DNA from: Kangiella aquimarina DSM 16071 | GTDB lineage: Bacteria; Pseudomonadota; Gammaproteobacteria; Enterobacterales; Kangiellaceae | DNA length: 64,000 nt | Assembly (NCBI RefSeq): GCF_000374105.1 | Contig: NZ_KB893650.1 | Span: forward strand, 552,862-616,861 | Direction: 5' to 3' | Shown: one piece after another, positions 6,739-15,170 of the stretch | Position numbering within the stretch: position 1 is the first letter of the stretch | How the letters are laid out: each line of letters opens with the position of its first letter | Made by a program: the position numbers and the translations under genes | Notes under the pieces: model-generated | What the model saw: the letters and a program-made list of their open reading frames with translations, nothing else | Told to the model about the DNA's origin: nothing | The model's database searches: none

Positions 6739-7572
6739 ATGCAATCAAATAACACACTGGCTTGCATGGGACTTGAACCTGAATTCTTACTGCTTCTTCT
6801 GGCGCTTGGCCTGTTAAACGGCATTCTGGCCGGATTATTTGGTATTGGCGGTGGGTTGGTGATTGTGCCGGCCATGGTCTGGTTATTGCCGCAAATTGGC
6901 GTCCCAGATCAGCACATTATGCATATGGCGTTGGCAACCTCGATGGCAACTATCTGTTTTATCGCGGTTTCATCGGCCTTATCCCATTATCGACGTGGCT
7001 CGGTCTCCATACGGTTATTGAAGCTGCTGGTGCCCGGTATCATGTTCGGGGCGCTACTCGGTTCCTATCTGGCCAAACTGATGAATACCGAATGGTTAGC
7101 CTGGATTTTCGGCTTTTTCTCGATTCTTATGGGCCTACGCATGATGATCGACAGGTTGCCAGTTGCCAAAGGCGAACGGTTGCACTGGCAGCAGGCAGCA
7201 CCGAGTGCGGTAGTCATGGGGGCATTATCCTCGCTGGTTGGAATCGGTGGCGGCAGTCTGGTGGTGCCTTATTTATTGTTCCATAAGGAAAAATTAGTGC
7301 TTTCGATTGGCACGGCAGCGGCCTGTGGTCTACCTTTGGCGATTATGGCCGCGGTAGGGTATATCGCATTGGGCTGGAATGTGGCGGAGTTACCCGATTA
7401 TCATTTGGGATATGTCTATCTGCCTGCTATGATTGCGATTGCTGTCGGCTCAATCGTCACCGCGCCTTTTGGTGCCTATTTGGCGCACCGTTTGCCTACC
7501 AAGGTCATTAAACGATTTTTCGCGTTGTTGCTTATCGTAGTCGGCATAAAAATTATTACAGAATACTTATAA
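6739..7572 (+). CDS. TauE/SafE (TSUP) family membrane transporter
   Basis: A 277-residue membrane protein with about eight hydrophobic segments. The repeated glycine-rich motif of the TauE/SafE family appears twice: GLFGIGGGLVIVPAM near residue 33 and SLVGIGGGSLVVPYL near 160. This internal duplication is diagnostic. Members export sulfite, sulfoacetate or related organosulfur anions; the substrate here is not evident. Neither the ATG at 6739 nor an in-frame ATG at 6766 has a clear ribosome site, so the start is uncertain by nine codons. It precedes lgt by 16 nt, probably as one operon, as in other gammaproteobacteria. Confidence 0.9.
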   Translation: MQSNNTLACMGLEPEFLLLLLALGLLNGILAGLFGIGGGLVIVPAMVWLLPQIGVPDQHIMHMALATSMATICFIAVSSALSHYRRGSVSIRLLKLLVPGIMFGALLGSYLAKLMNTEWLAWIFGFFSILMGLRMMIDRLPVAKGERLHWQQAAPSAVVMGALSSLVGIGGGSLVVPYLLFHKEKLVLSIGTAAACGLPLAIMAAVGYIALGWNVAELPDYHLGYVYLPAMIAIAVGSIVTAPFGAYLAHRLPTKVIKRFFALLLIVVGIKIITEYL

Positions 7573-7588
7573 GACGTTAGAGAGATTC

Positions 7589-8377
7589 ATGAACTTTCCA
7601 AAAATTGACCCGATTATCTTTGAGTTAGGCCCGATTGCCCTGCGCTGGTATGGACTCATGTATTTGTTAGGCTTTATTGCGGCCTGGGTGCTGGGTAATT
7701 ACCGCGCCAAACAGCCGAACTCAGGCTGGACCCAGGACCAGGTGGCAGACTTTCTGTTTTATGCCTTTATCGGTGTCATCATTGGTGGTCGCCTAGGCTA
7801 TGTCATGTTCTATGGTATGCAGTGGTGGAAAGAGGACTTCTGGTATCTGTTTAAGATCTGGCAGGGCGGCATGTCCTTCCACGGCGGTCTTCTGGGTGTG
7901 ATCGGTGGAGCTCTCTACTATCAATACAAAAGTAAAAAAACATTCTTTGAAATTGCTGATTTCATAGCTCCATTGGCGCCACTTGGGCTGATGTTCGGTC
8001 GAATCGGTAACTTTATCAATGGTGAGTTATGGGGCCGACAAGCTAGCGCAGATTTCCCGCTGGCGATGCGCTTCCCGGATGATCCGCTTGGCTTATTACG
8101 CCATCCGTCGCAGTTGTATGAGGCGGTGTTTGAGGGTCTGGTTTTATTCATTGTGTTGTGGATTTACTCGGCTAAGCCACGTCCAAGAATGGCGGTGTCA
8201 GGGGTGTTCCTCTTAGGCTATGGTGCGGCACGTTTCGGGGTGGAGTTTTTCCGCGAGCCGGATGCGCATCTTGGTGAAATCATTTCCTGGCTGACCATGG
8301 GGCAGGTACTCAGTGCTCCTATGATTATCATTGGCATATATTTATTAATTGCTGCGTATAGCAAAAAGACAAAATAG
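7589..8377 (+). CDS. lgt: Prolipoprotein diacylglyceryl transferase
   Basis: A 262-residue inner-membrane enzyme that transfers diacylglycerol from phosphatidylglycerol to the lipobox cysteine of prolipoproteins, the first step of lipoprotein maturation. The signature GRIGNFINGELWG (137-149) and the essential HGG motif (His98 in MSFHGGL) are present, with Arg138 in the position of E. coli Arg143. About seven hydrophobic segments are seen. It lies between the TauE gene and thyA, the classic lgt-thyA arrangement. The window holds lipoprotein substrates such as BamE and the DUF4382 protein. Confidence 0.97.
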   Translation: MNFPKIDPIIFELGPIALRWYGLMYLLGFIAAWVLGNYRAKQPNSGWTQDQVADFLFYAFIGVIIGGRLGYVMFYGMQWWKEDFWYLFKIWQGGMSFHGGLLGVIGGALYYQYKSKKTFFEIADFIAPLAPLGLMFGRIGNFINGELWGRQASADFPLAMRFPDDPLGLLRHPSQLYEAVFEGLVLFIVLWIYSAKPRPRMAVSGVFLLGYGAARFGVEFFREPDAHLGEIISWLTMGQVLSAPMIIIGIYLLIAAYSKKTK

Positions 8378-8408
8378 CGTTAACTGACAGGGTAGAACGG
8401 TAGTCACT

Positions 8409-9203
8409 ATGAAACAGTATCTCGATATGATGCGCCATGTCCTTGAGAATGGCGAAGATAAAGGCGATAGAACCGGAACGGGAACGCGTAGCGTGTTTGG
8501 TTATCAGATGCGCTTTAATCTACAGGACGGTTTTCCATTGGTTACCACCAAGAAATTACATCTTCGTTCAATCATTTATGAATTACTGTGGTTCTTGAAT
8601 GGCGATACCAACATCAAGTATCTGAAAGACAATGGCGTTTCGATCTGGGACGAATGGGCAGACGACAATGGCGACCTTGGGCCAGTTTATGGTGAGCAAT
8701 GGCGCTCATGGAAAAAGCCTGACGGAACAACCATTGATCAGATTTCAAATGTACTCCATCAGATTAAAAACAATCCGGACAGTCGTCGTCTGATGGTGGT
8801 TGCCTACAATCCTGGGGTTGCCGATGAAATGGCCTTACCGCCGTGTCATTCACTGTTCCAATTCTATGTAGCTAACGGCAAACTGTCCTGCCAGCTCTAT
8901 CAGCGTAGCGCGGATATTTTCCTGGGCGTACCTTTCAATATTGCTTCTTATGCTTTGCTAACCCATATGGTTGCGCAGCAGGCGGGATTGGATGTCGGTG
9001 AGTTTATCTGGACAGGTGGTGATACCCATCTGTATAGCAATCACTTTGAACAGGCTAAAGAGCAGTTGTCTCGCCAGCCATTGCCGTTGCCAACACTAAA
9101 CATCAAGCGTAAACCTGACTCACTGTTCGACTATCAGTTCGAAGACTTTGAAATCGTCGGCTATGAAAGCCATCCGCATATCAAAGCACCGGTGGCAGTC
9201 TAG
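8409..9203 (+). CDS. thyA: Thymidylate synthase
   Basis: A 264-residue enzyme, exactly the E. coli length, that methylates dUMP to dTMP with methylenetetrahydrofolate. The catalytic cysteine is Cys146 in the motif [12 protein letters not shown], at the same number as in E. coli. RTGTGT (21-26), the phosphate-binding [23 protein letters not shown] and GDTHLYSNH are all intact. It is followed 9 nt later by folA, which regenerates the dihydrofolate that ThyA produces; the two are clearly one transcription unit. Confidence 0.98.
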   Translation: MKQYLDMMRHVLENGEDKGDRTGTGTRSVFGYQMRFNLQDGFPLVTTKKLHLRSIIYELLWFLNGDTNIKYLKDNGVSIWDEWADDNGDLGPVYGEQWRSWKKPDGTTIDQISNVLHQIKNNPDSRRLMVVAYNPGVADEMALPPCHSLFQFYVANGKLSCQLYQRSADIFLGVPFNIASYALLTHMVAQQAGLDVGEFIWTGGDTHLYSNHFEQAKEQLSRQPLPLPTLNIKRKPDSLFDYQFEDFEIVGYESHPHIKAPVAV

Positions 9204-9212
9204 GAAGGAATT

Positions 9213-9725
9213 ATGAGTAAGCCTATCATCAGCTTGATTGTGGCCATGGCTAATGAGCGAGTTATTGGTAAAGACAATCAAATGCCGTGGCATTTACCCG
9301 CTGATCTCAAGCATTTTAAAGCAGTAACACTAGGCAAGCCGGTCATCATGGGCCGTAAAACCCATGAGTCGATTGGCATGGTCTTACCGGGTCGCGACAA
9401 TATCATCATCAGCCGCAATCCGGATTACCGCTCAGAGTTTCATAATGAACGCTGTCAGGTAGTAACCAGCTTAGAAGAAGCCTTTGCGGCCGCCGGTGAT
9501 GCACAAGAAGTGATGATCATTGGTGGATCTAATATCTATCACCAGATGATCGACCATGCGGATAAGCTCTATTTGACCTTCATTGATTTAGATACAGAGG
9601 GTGATGCACACTTTCCCGACTGGACGCATTTGCAATGGCAGGAAGTTTCGCGCGAGAAACATCAGCCGGATGAAAAGAATCCCTATCATTATCAGTTCGT
9701 TGAATTGGCAAGGATAAGAGATTAA
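9213..9725 (+). CDS. folA: Dihydrofolate reductase
   Basis: A 170-residue type I dihydrofolate reductase, which reduces dihydrofolate to tetrahydrofolate with NADPH and is the target of trimethoprim. IGKDNQMPWHLPADLKHF (18-35) contains the Met20-like loop and the catalytic acid Asp31 (E. coli Asp27). KPVIMGRKTHESIG and the nucleotide-binding MIIGGSNIYHQM are intact. The ribosome site is GAAGGAAT just after the thyA stop. Cotranscription with thyA couples production and recycling of dihydrofolate. A REP-like hairpin follows. Confidence 0.97.
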   Translation: MSKPIISLIVAMANERVIGKDNQMPWHLPADLKHFKAVTLGKPVIMGRKTHESIGMVLPGRDNIIISRNPDYRSEFHNERCQVVTSLEEAFAAAGDAQEVMIIGGSNIYHQMIDHADKLYLTFIDLDTEGDAHFPDWTHLQWQEVSREKHQPDEKNPYHYQFVELARIRD

Positions 9726-9737
9726 TCTTCATATCGG

Positions 9738-9763
9738 GTAGGGGCAGGCTAATGTGCCTGCCC
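9738..9763. repeat. REP-like palindrome, copy 1
   Basis: GTAG (9738-9741) followed by a perfect 8-bp palindrome GGGCAGGC/GCCTGCCC with a 6-nt loop. A near-identical copy at 39751-39776 differs by one base over 28 nt. The layout (GTAG head, then hairpin, in an intergenic region just after a gene) is that of REP elements mobilised by RAYT (TnpA-REP) transposases. No RAYT gene is in this window. It could also act as a terminator or mRNA stabiliser for folA. Confidence 0.6.
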
Positions 9764-9782
9764 ATTTTGAATCATCGTTTGA

Positions 9783-9854
9783 TTACCTTAATAATAAGAT
9801 CACAATCCCCACCAGCATCAACACCAATAAAATCCCCTGAATTAAACGTTTCAT
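9783..9854 (-). CDS. Unannotated 23-residue single-span membrane peptide
   Basis: A small open frame on the minus strand: ATG at 9854, stop at 9783-9785. The product begins MKRLIQG and continues with a run of Leu, Val, Ile, Met and Gly ending in Arg, a typical one-span membrane microprotein. A good ribosome site (GAGGAG) lies 7 nt before the ATG. It is downstream of the sortase gene on the same strand. Positive charges at both ends flank the hydrophobic run. Codon-level conservation in relatives would be needed for certainty. Confidence 0.45.
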   Translation of the reverse strand: MKRLIQGILLVLMLVGIVILLLR

Positions 9855-9927
9855 AACAAACTCCTCATCGATATTGTTTTTATATAACGAGGAGCATCGG
9901 AATTTATTCCACTTTAATATAATTTAA

Positions 9928-10497
9928 TCAAACTTTCTCCGCATGGACCAGATAACGTAATGGCCCTCCCACTTCCAGTGTGTTGAAAGGATAACAGGTG
10001 ACCAGCGTCAGCTGATTGATGCCCCTATCCTGAATCTGATCGGTTTCTATATTGTGAATTTCTATCTGAGTCACCTTGTAATGGTGGGTCACTCCTAGCT
10101 TATCCTGAATGACGAGCTCATCACCTGCTTTGAGGTATTGCAGGAACTCAAAATGAGTATCTCGATGTCCGCCTAAAATCGTATGACCGGGCTGTTCGGG
10201 CAAATTACTTGATAGAAGATGCCCTGGGCCAAAAGCCAGGTTGCGGCCTGAAGCACCCGAGAGAACTAGCTGCTCAATGTTCTGGCTTGGCACTGTTAGT
10301 TTGGCTACCGGGAAGGTATCGGCCCAGTCCCAGGGCTTATGTGGCTGGCCATCATCAAGCGTCTGTTGCCAGGCGTCTTCAAGCAAATATTGCGCAAGTA
10401 TGGCCTTGGCTTTGATGTAACCGGCCTGACCAAAAGCGGTCAGGCTAATGGCCAGGAGTGCACAGAGAACACCGTATTTGCGAATGAAGGTTTTCAT
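9928..10497 (-). CDS. Class GN (marine proteobacterial) sortase
   Basis: A 189-residue sortase with an N-terminal membrane segment (about 9-24). The catalytic residues are visible: His111 in GGHRDTHF, Cys168 in LTLVTCYPF and Arg181 in GGPLRYLV. Class GN sortases are the Gram-negative marine family, usually encoded beside one dedicated target. Here the VIT/VWA protein is encoded 11 nt upstream on the same strand, an exact match to that pairing. The enzyme would cleave the target near its C-terminus and attach it to an unknown acceptor, or release it, on the periplasmic side. Confidence 0.93.
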   Translation of the reverse strand: MKTFIRKYGVLCALLAISLTAFGQAGYIKAKAILAQYLLEDAWQQTLDDGQPHKPWDWADTFPVAKLTVPSQNIEQLVLSGASGRNLAFGPGHLLSSNLPEQPGHTILGGHRDTHFEFLQYLKAGDELVIQDKLGVTHHYKVTQIEIHNIETDQIQDRGINQLTLVTCYPFNTLEVGGPLRYLVHAEKV

Positions 10498-10508
10498 AAT
10501 TGACTCGC

Positions 10509-12569
10509 TTACGCTTGGGTACGGTTACGACGATTCATTGTGTACTGGTAGGCCAGGGCGAGTAGCAGGGCCAGTAAGCCAATCAGCATGGCAAGATTGG
10601 CAGCTGTACCACCCTGAGGGTAGCCATGAGGTGCTTTCCAGCCATCAGGAGTACGATTAGCCAACTGTAATTTCTTTAACTCTTCCATGACACGAGCGGG
10701 CGTCTTATCAACCGCAACCAGACTGGTGAAATCGGAAACCAGGTGATAGTCGAGTGCCGTTTGTAGGATTTGCTCACGCGACTGGTCATAGCTAAGATTG
10801 AAGTCACTCTTGATAGCATCGATTTTCATCCGGGCCCACAGTCGTGCGATACCTTTATCTCGGCCATTGGTCACCGGTGGTAATTTAAATGACCAGTCAT
10901 AGGAGTCGGCCTTTCCTTTGACCTGAATGTTGTGATTAATGCCTTTTGGGGTGCGATAGGATACAAACAAAGGTTCGCCCAGATATAAGTCACGCAAGTG
11001 GCCAGGATAAAGTTCTAATTTGCTGGCGGCGCCATTTTCCAGAGACGGGTTCTCAAGTGATAAGTTCTCTAATGCGGGATAGCGCAATTTCTTGAACAGT
11101 TTTTCCAGCTGAGACTGCACCTCAGATGCCTTACCGATATAGGTGAAAGTACCGCGCCCATAGTTGGCGGCTTTACTCATAAAGTAGCTGTTTGGAGCTG
11201 CACCAATACCAATGGTAAATAAACGGTTATTGCCTAATTGATTTTCGATCATCTGGAAGATCTGACGCTCATTGCCAATGCTACCATCAGTCAAAAATAC
11301 CACCTGACGTAACAAAGTACTGTTGGGTTTATCAAGCGCCAGATTAATCGCCTTAGCAATCTCTGTGCCGCCGTCGGCTTCAAGAGTCGCGACAAAATAT
11401 TTTGCCATTTCTAGATTGGATTGAGTGGCTGGTACGGCTTCATCAAACAGCTTTGTCGCCTCATGATCAAAGTCGATGATATTAAAGGTATCCTCGCTGC
11501 CCAATTGTGTCAGCGCATAATACAAACCCTGTTTAGCCTGTTGCATAGAGTCGCCTGACATGGAGCCAGAAGAGTCGATAACAAAAATCATTTCGCGAGG
11601 TTGTGTTTTTTGCTGAACAAAATCATGAGTCGGCGGTAACATCATCAATATGTGATAGTTGTGTCCTTCATAACTTTCGCTAAACAAAGCAACTTTGGGT
11701 TCCTGACCTAACTGGGGTTGCCAGTTTAGAACAAAGTCACGCTCAGCCTGCGCAGGGTTTTCCAGTTGGATGGTGTATTGTTCGCCAGTCTGCTGAGTGA
11801 CGATTTGATGATAAGGGCTTTCCAGTAATGACAGATCAAAACCTGGGTTTAAGTGAACTGTAACATTGACCGGACGATCAGGCTGGCCACCAGTATTAAA
11901 TAACGTCGTTGCTGGTGAAAGTTGAGCGCTATCATGATCAGATACAATGGTTTCAGAAGCTGAAGGCTTTGCATCCGAAGAAAGGTAATTATAGTCATCT
12001 ACAGATGTGGAAATGGCTTGAGAGGGTTCATAGCGAGGAGTAATGCCTAAAGGCATACGCACAGAAAAGTGCGTGCCATCATTATGAACAAGCTGCTGAA
12101 ATTCGATGTGGATGGTGATGCTTTCGCCAGGAGCAATATTAGCCAGTTTGGTGGTAAATAAGTTATCACGAACCTGTTCGACCAGACTTGCGCGCTTACC
12201 CTCCGCTTTAGCTTTCTCATAAGTCCGCTGGGCCTGTTGCTTCTCCTGAACCTCACCCTCAATGATGCGTTGGCCAATGTGCATTTTTAAAGTGTCGACT
12301 GCGGCATTCTCAGGCAATGGAAATTGATAGACACCTTCCAGCCATTGGTCTGATTCATTAGAAAAGGTCTGCTTGACGGAAACTCGAGAAACGACACTGT
12401 TGATGTGCATCTCAATGTCCGTTGAAAGCGGTAGTTGTTTGAAGGTCAGGTCACTTTCCAGCGAGCGATAGTTTATGCTGGAAGGAAACAGTTCATCATC
12501 GGCTATGCTGACTGCGTTAATGCTTAATAAGAATGTTCCCCAAAATAAAAAGAATAGTACGCGTTTCAT
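10509..12569 (-). CDS. Sortase target protein with VIT and von Willebrand A domains
   Basis: A 686-residue exported protein. The signal peptide covers about 1-23. A VIT (vault inter-alpha-trypsin) domain follows (about 40-170, containing GVYQFPLPENAAVD and FTTKLANIAPGE). A VWA domain begins near residue 325 with an intact MIDAS, FVIDSSGSMSGDS, and continues with VFLTDGSIGNE. The C-terminus is a sorting signal: a PQGGT motif at about 651-655, one hydrophobic span, then RRNR. As I recall, targets of this sortase family usually carry an LPxT-like motif, so Tyr-Pro-Gln-Gly-Gly-Thr (650-655) is a variant. This is the partner of the class GN sortase encoded 11 nt downstream. The metal-binding VWA suggests adhesion or ligand binding. 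Confidence 0.93.
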   Translation of the reverse strand: MKRVLFFLFWGTFLLSINAVSIADDELFPSSINYRSLESDLTFKQLPLSTDIEMHINSVVSRVSVKQTFSNESDQWLEGVYQFPLPENAAVDTLKMHIGQRIIEGEVQEKQQAQRTYEKAKAEGKRASLVEQVRDNLFTTKLANIAPGESITIHIEFQQLVHNDGTHFSVRMPLGITPRYEPSQAISTSVDDYNYLSSDAKPSASETIVSDHDSAQLSPATTLFNTGGQPDRPVNVTVHLNPGFDLSLLESPYHQIVTQQTGEQYTIQLENPAQAERDFVLNWQPQLGQEPKVALFSESYEGHNYHILMMLPPTHDFVQQKTQPREMIFVIDSSGSMSGDSMQQAKQGLYYALTQLGSEDTFNIIDFDHEATKLFDEAVPATQSNLEMAKYFVATLEADGGTEIAKAINLALDKPNSTLLRQVVFLTDGSIGNERQIFQMIENQLGNNRLFTIGIGAAPNSYFMSKAANYGRGTFTYIGKASEVQSQLEKLFKKLRYPALENLSLENPSLENGAASKLELYPGHLRDLYLGEPLFVSYRTPKGINHNIQVKGKADSYDWSFKLPPVTNGRDKGIARLWARMKIDAIKSDFNLSYDQSREQILQTALDYHLVSDFTSLVAVDKTPARVMEELKKLQLANRTPDGWKAPHGYPQGGTAANLAMLIGLLALLLALAYQYTMNRRNRTQA

Positions 12570-12674
12570 GATTGCTCCTTACTCATTAGTTGTTATTGTT
12601 TATTAGAGCAATAGAGTGTGGCTTGATATGTTTACTAAAATGGAAGGTAATTATGAAATGTGGCAGAAAAGTGG

Positions 12675-12703
12675 CAGGTGCTTTTACCTATTAAAAGCAC
12701 CTG
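12675..12703 (-). terminator. Strong hairpin after the SIMPL gene
   Basis: A perfect 12-bp stem (12675-12686 with 12692-12703) with a 5-nt loop, 19 nt downstream of the minus-strand SIMPL gene stop. The T tract after it on the minus strand is short (CTTTTC). It is probably a terminator or mRNA 3'-end protector that separates this gene from the sortase-target operon. Confidence 0.6.
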
Positions 12704-12722
12704 ATATTGGGTTTATCGAAAA

Positions 12723-13433
12723 TCAATCGACTAAATAGTATTGCAATGTAGATACCACCCGAACGTTTTTTATGTGTGGGGTATTGCTGTCCCTATCGGA
12801 TATGCTGAATTGGCCCTGACTTGCAGTTCTTAACTTACCCAGGGCACTGTTCGAGTCTTGGGCAAATTTCTCAGCAACCATCCGGGCATTCTGTGTCGCC
12901 TCTTCGATCATGACTGGCTTGATATCATTTAATCCACTGAATAAAAACTCCGTGCGGGCCATATAGTCATCACTATTAATGACGATACCTTTCTCGGTAA
13001 GGTCGATTAATTTCTTACGAGTTTCAATAACTTTATCTACCTGCGACGTATAAACATTCACTGTGATATTCGCGGTATAGCGAAATCCGCCTCGTTCCCC
13101 GCCGTATTGCTGCGCCTGTTTATCAAAAATGGTTGGCGCACCTGTTGTAATTTCTTCTTCTGTGAAGCCTTGATTGATCAAGAAGGCTTTTATATCTGAG
13201 GTTTGTTGAGTGATGGTTTTGTATAGCTCTTCAAGTTGATTGCTGCCGGTATTAAAGCGAATAGGGAATATGGCAATATCGGCTTTAACCTCTCGCTCAG
13301 CTAAACCTTTCACCGTAACTACTCGATCCATCTTTTTAAAGTCAATTAAGGCATTAGCCATTAAGTAACCGGTCGCAAGAATGCCAAGACCGACAAAAAG
13401 ACCAGCTAAAGCAACAGATAGTTTTTTACCCAT
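12723..13433 (-). CDS. SIMPL-domain (DUF541) periplasmic protein
   Basis: A 236-residue protein with an N-terminal hydrophobic anchor or signal (about 8-29) and a SIMPL/DUF541 domain filling the rest. Typical elements are VTVKGLAEREVKADIAIFPIRF, where the family usually has V-G-G-x-V-x-x-x-P-D/N, and the ANITVNVYTS strand. Related proteins (BP26 of Brucella, E. coli YggE) form ring-like or channel-like oligomers and are linked to oxidative stress resistance, but the molecular role is unclear. It is transcribed alone between two hairpin terminators. Confidence 0.85.
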   Translation of the reverse strand: MGKKLSVALAGLFVGLGILATGYLMANALIDFKKMDRVVTVKGLAEREVKADIAIFPIRFNTGSNQLEELYKTITQQTSDIKAFLINQGFTEEEITTGAPTIFDKQAQQYGGERGGFRYTANITVNVYTSQVDKVIETRKKLIDLTEKGIVINSDDYMARTEFLFSGLNDIKPVMIEEATQNARMVAEKFAQDSNSALGKLRTASQGQFSISDRDSNTPHIKNVRVVSTLQYYLVD

Positions 13434-13521
13434 AACGATTCCTTGTGATTGTTGGTGATATATTGTTCATCATAGCAGAGCTTTGTTATAGGAAAAGTAG
13501 AACAATCGGATAAATTTTGAC

Positions 13522-13547
13522 AAAAAAATGGCCTGCAAAAGCAGGCC
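13522..13547 (-). terminator. Terminator of yccF
   Basis: A 7-bp stem (13530-13536 with 13541-13547), four-base loop, and on the minus strand a T7 tract (13523-13529). It sits 40 nt after the yccF stop. Confidence 0.88.
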
Positions 13548-13586
13548 GAACAGTCTCTTTGGGTAGAGAGGTTATGAAACGTTCTT

Positions 13587-13985
13587 TTAGGCTGGTTGCA
13601 GTGACTTTAGATCGACAATGACTCGACCAAAAGGCCACACACCAAGTTTAACCATCTTGAAGTGTTGGATACCGAATGGGATACCGATAATAGTCAGGCA
13701 TAGGAACAGACCCCAGAACAAGTGGTTGAGAACCACCCAGAATCCACCAAACACTAACCAGATAACATTCAGTAAAACATTGGGTACGCCTGCGAAGGGC
13801 TGGTTGTCACGCATTCGGGTATCCTGTCCGAACGGGAACAGCGAGAAAATGGCCAGCTTGAACAACTGTACACCCCACGGAATACCTATCAAAGTTAGGC
13901 ATAAAGCTATGCCACCAGCGATATAGCCTAAAAAGACAAAAATACCGCCAAATAATAGCCATAGAATATTTAATAAGAGTGACAT
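13587..13985 (-). CDS. yccF: YccF-family inner-membrane protein
   Basis: A 132-residue membrane protein made of two copies of the YccF domain, each with the motif CLTLIGIPWG or CLTIIGIPFG and an N-terminal NILWLLFGG or NVIWLVFGG. I choose the ATG at 13985 because AAGGGG lies 8 nt upstream and the product then starts MSLLLNILWL, like E. coli YccF (148 residues). A longer frame to 14048 would add an unsupported 21-residue leader. About four membrane spans are predicted. The function of the family is unknown. A terminator follows directly. Confidence 0.88.
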   Translation of the reverse strand: MSLLLNILWLLFGGIFVFLGYIAGGIALCLTLIGIPWGVQLFKLAIFSLFPFGQDTRMRDNQPFAGVPNVLLNVIWLVFGGFWVVLNHLFWGLFLCLTIIGIPFGIQHFKMVKLGVWPFGRVIVDLKSLQPA

Positions 13986-14103
13986 AGCTTTACCCCTTGC
14001 TGTAACTATAGTTTTATTTAAGCGCAGTTGATGAAAGGTATAAAGCAATCAAACGCAACAAAGGGGCACAAAGTGTTAGTAAATATTGCAGGTATGTCAT
14101 AAA

Positions 14104-14128
14104 GAAAAAAGCTCCCGAAGGAGCTTTT
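14104..14128 (-). terminator. Terminator of the small exported-protein gene
   Basis: A 9-bp stem (14107-14115 with 14120-14128) with loop CGAA, followed on the minus strand by a T-rich stretch. It lies 9 nt after the stop of the 141-residue gene. Confidence 0.85.
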
Positions 14129-14136
14129 GTTAGAAC

Positions 14137-14562
14137 TTATTTATTTTGTTTTTCTTTCTTGTCTTTAAACTCTGGGATGTATTGAGATTGGGTCGAAAAG
14201 CCTACATTGGTACACTCATCATTTTCATCCCAACCAAAACTGATATATGAAAAGTCGTTAATATTAGACATTTTGTCTAGTAAGGCTGGATTGGTAGTTG
14301 AGCAAATCTTAGATGTTTCAGCATCAATTCTAGCCTGACAAAATCCCCATGAATACTCATAGCCGTCGCTGAAAGCATAGTTACGAACACCGCAACCAAT
14401 CAGTTCTTCTGAATTATCAGAAAAGCGAGCGCTAACCATATTGCCATAGGCAAGGTTATTCTCATTATCAATCGTTACAGGGACGTCTGAGCTAAAACCG
14501 GCATGAGCCGAACTTATGGCTAGAGCTAAAGCTAGAGTGGCAAATAATGATTTCATATACAT
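14137..14562 (-). CDS. Exported protein of unknown function with four cysteines
   Basis: A 141-residue protein with a clear signal peptide (hydrophobic 4-18, cleavage after AHA, about residue 21). The mature part of about 120 residues contains four cysteines (in GCGVRN, FCQAR, KICST and DECTN), consistent with two disulfides in the periplasm. The tail is highly charged (KDKKEKQNK). The ribosome site AAGGA is about 9 nt before the first ATG. I do not recognise a family. The upstream gene on the same strand ends 16 nt before it, so the two may be cotranscribed. A terminator follows. Confidence 0.7.
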   Translation of the reverse strand: MYMKSLFATLALALAISSAHAGFSSDVPVTIDNENNLAYGNMVSARFSDNSEELIGCGVRNYAFSDGYEYSWGFCQARIDAETSKICSTTNPALLDKMSNINDFSYISFGWDENDECTNVGFSTQSQYIPEFKDKKEKQNK

Positions 14563-14578
14563 TGTGTTTTTCCTTGTG

Positions 14579-15070
14579 TTAGTGGGTAATTATTGCTGAG
14601 TAATTAGTTGCATTCTTTGCAAGTATTTGAATCACCTTCTGACGCTCGGCTTGGTTCATGGTGGCCATTGAGCGTTCAATGTTTTTTAATTCTGACTCAG
14701 ATATGATGCCATCGCTCATATATCCAATCATTTGATTATTAATTTCGGCTATCACATTATCATCAACTGAATAGTGATTGCTTATAGAGCTGTTCAGAGA
14801 TTCTTGAGAAGGAATCTGAACTTTGGATAAGGCTAGGTCAAGTTCTTCTGCTACGATGGCGCGGATTATGTCTGCTTCAATCTGGTTGTTGGGAGTAGGC
14901 TGTAACACTCTTGCCTCGTTTGCAGAAGGGTATTGAGGTGTTGCAACTTTATTAGGTGTGATTTGCAACTCTTGGCTTTTTGATAATTGACTTTCAAGAG
15001 TGATCAGCTTGTAACTTATGAAGGCAAGAAGAAGCAATTGCAGTCCATTGAAAAGAGATTGCATTTTCAT
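14579..15070 (-). CDS. Membrane-anchored protein of unknown function
   Basis: A 163-residue protein with one N-terminal hydrophobic span (about 6-24), then a polar, low-complexity linker (25-65) and a helical, acidic C-terminal half. The linker has many Gln, Pro, Asn and Ser, and the helical part reads as amphipathic segments (IIRAIVAEELDLAL, ESELKNIERSMATMNQAERQ). It is probably tethered to the inner membrane with its soluble part in the periplasm. No known family. The start has no good ribosome site; the second Met (two codons in) is an alternative. It is followed 16 nt later by the four-cysteine exported protein, suggesting a shared function. Confidence 0.6.
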   Translation of the reverse strand: MKMQSLFNGLQLLLLAFISYKLITLESQLSKSQELQITPNKVATPQYPSANEARVLQPTPNNQIEADIIRAIVAEELDLALSKVQIPSQESLNSSISNHYSVDDNVIAEINNQMIGYMSDGIISESELKNIERSMATMNQAERQKVIQILAKNATNYSAIITH

Positions 15071-15170
15071 ATTATTATGTAGTTAATTCCATTTTGCAGA
15101 AAGCATAAAGTGATATGAGTAGAAGGTCAAGGGGGCTTGTGACATAACCCTCCCTGATGCGATTTTCTGG

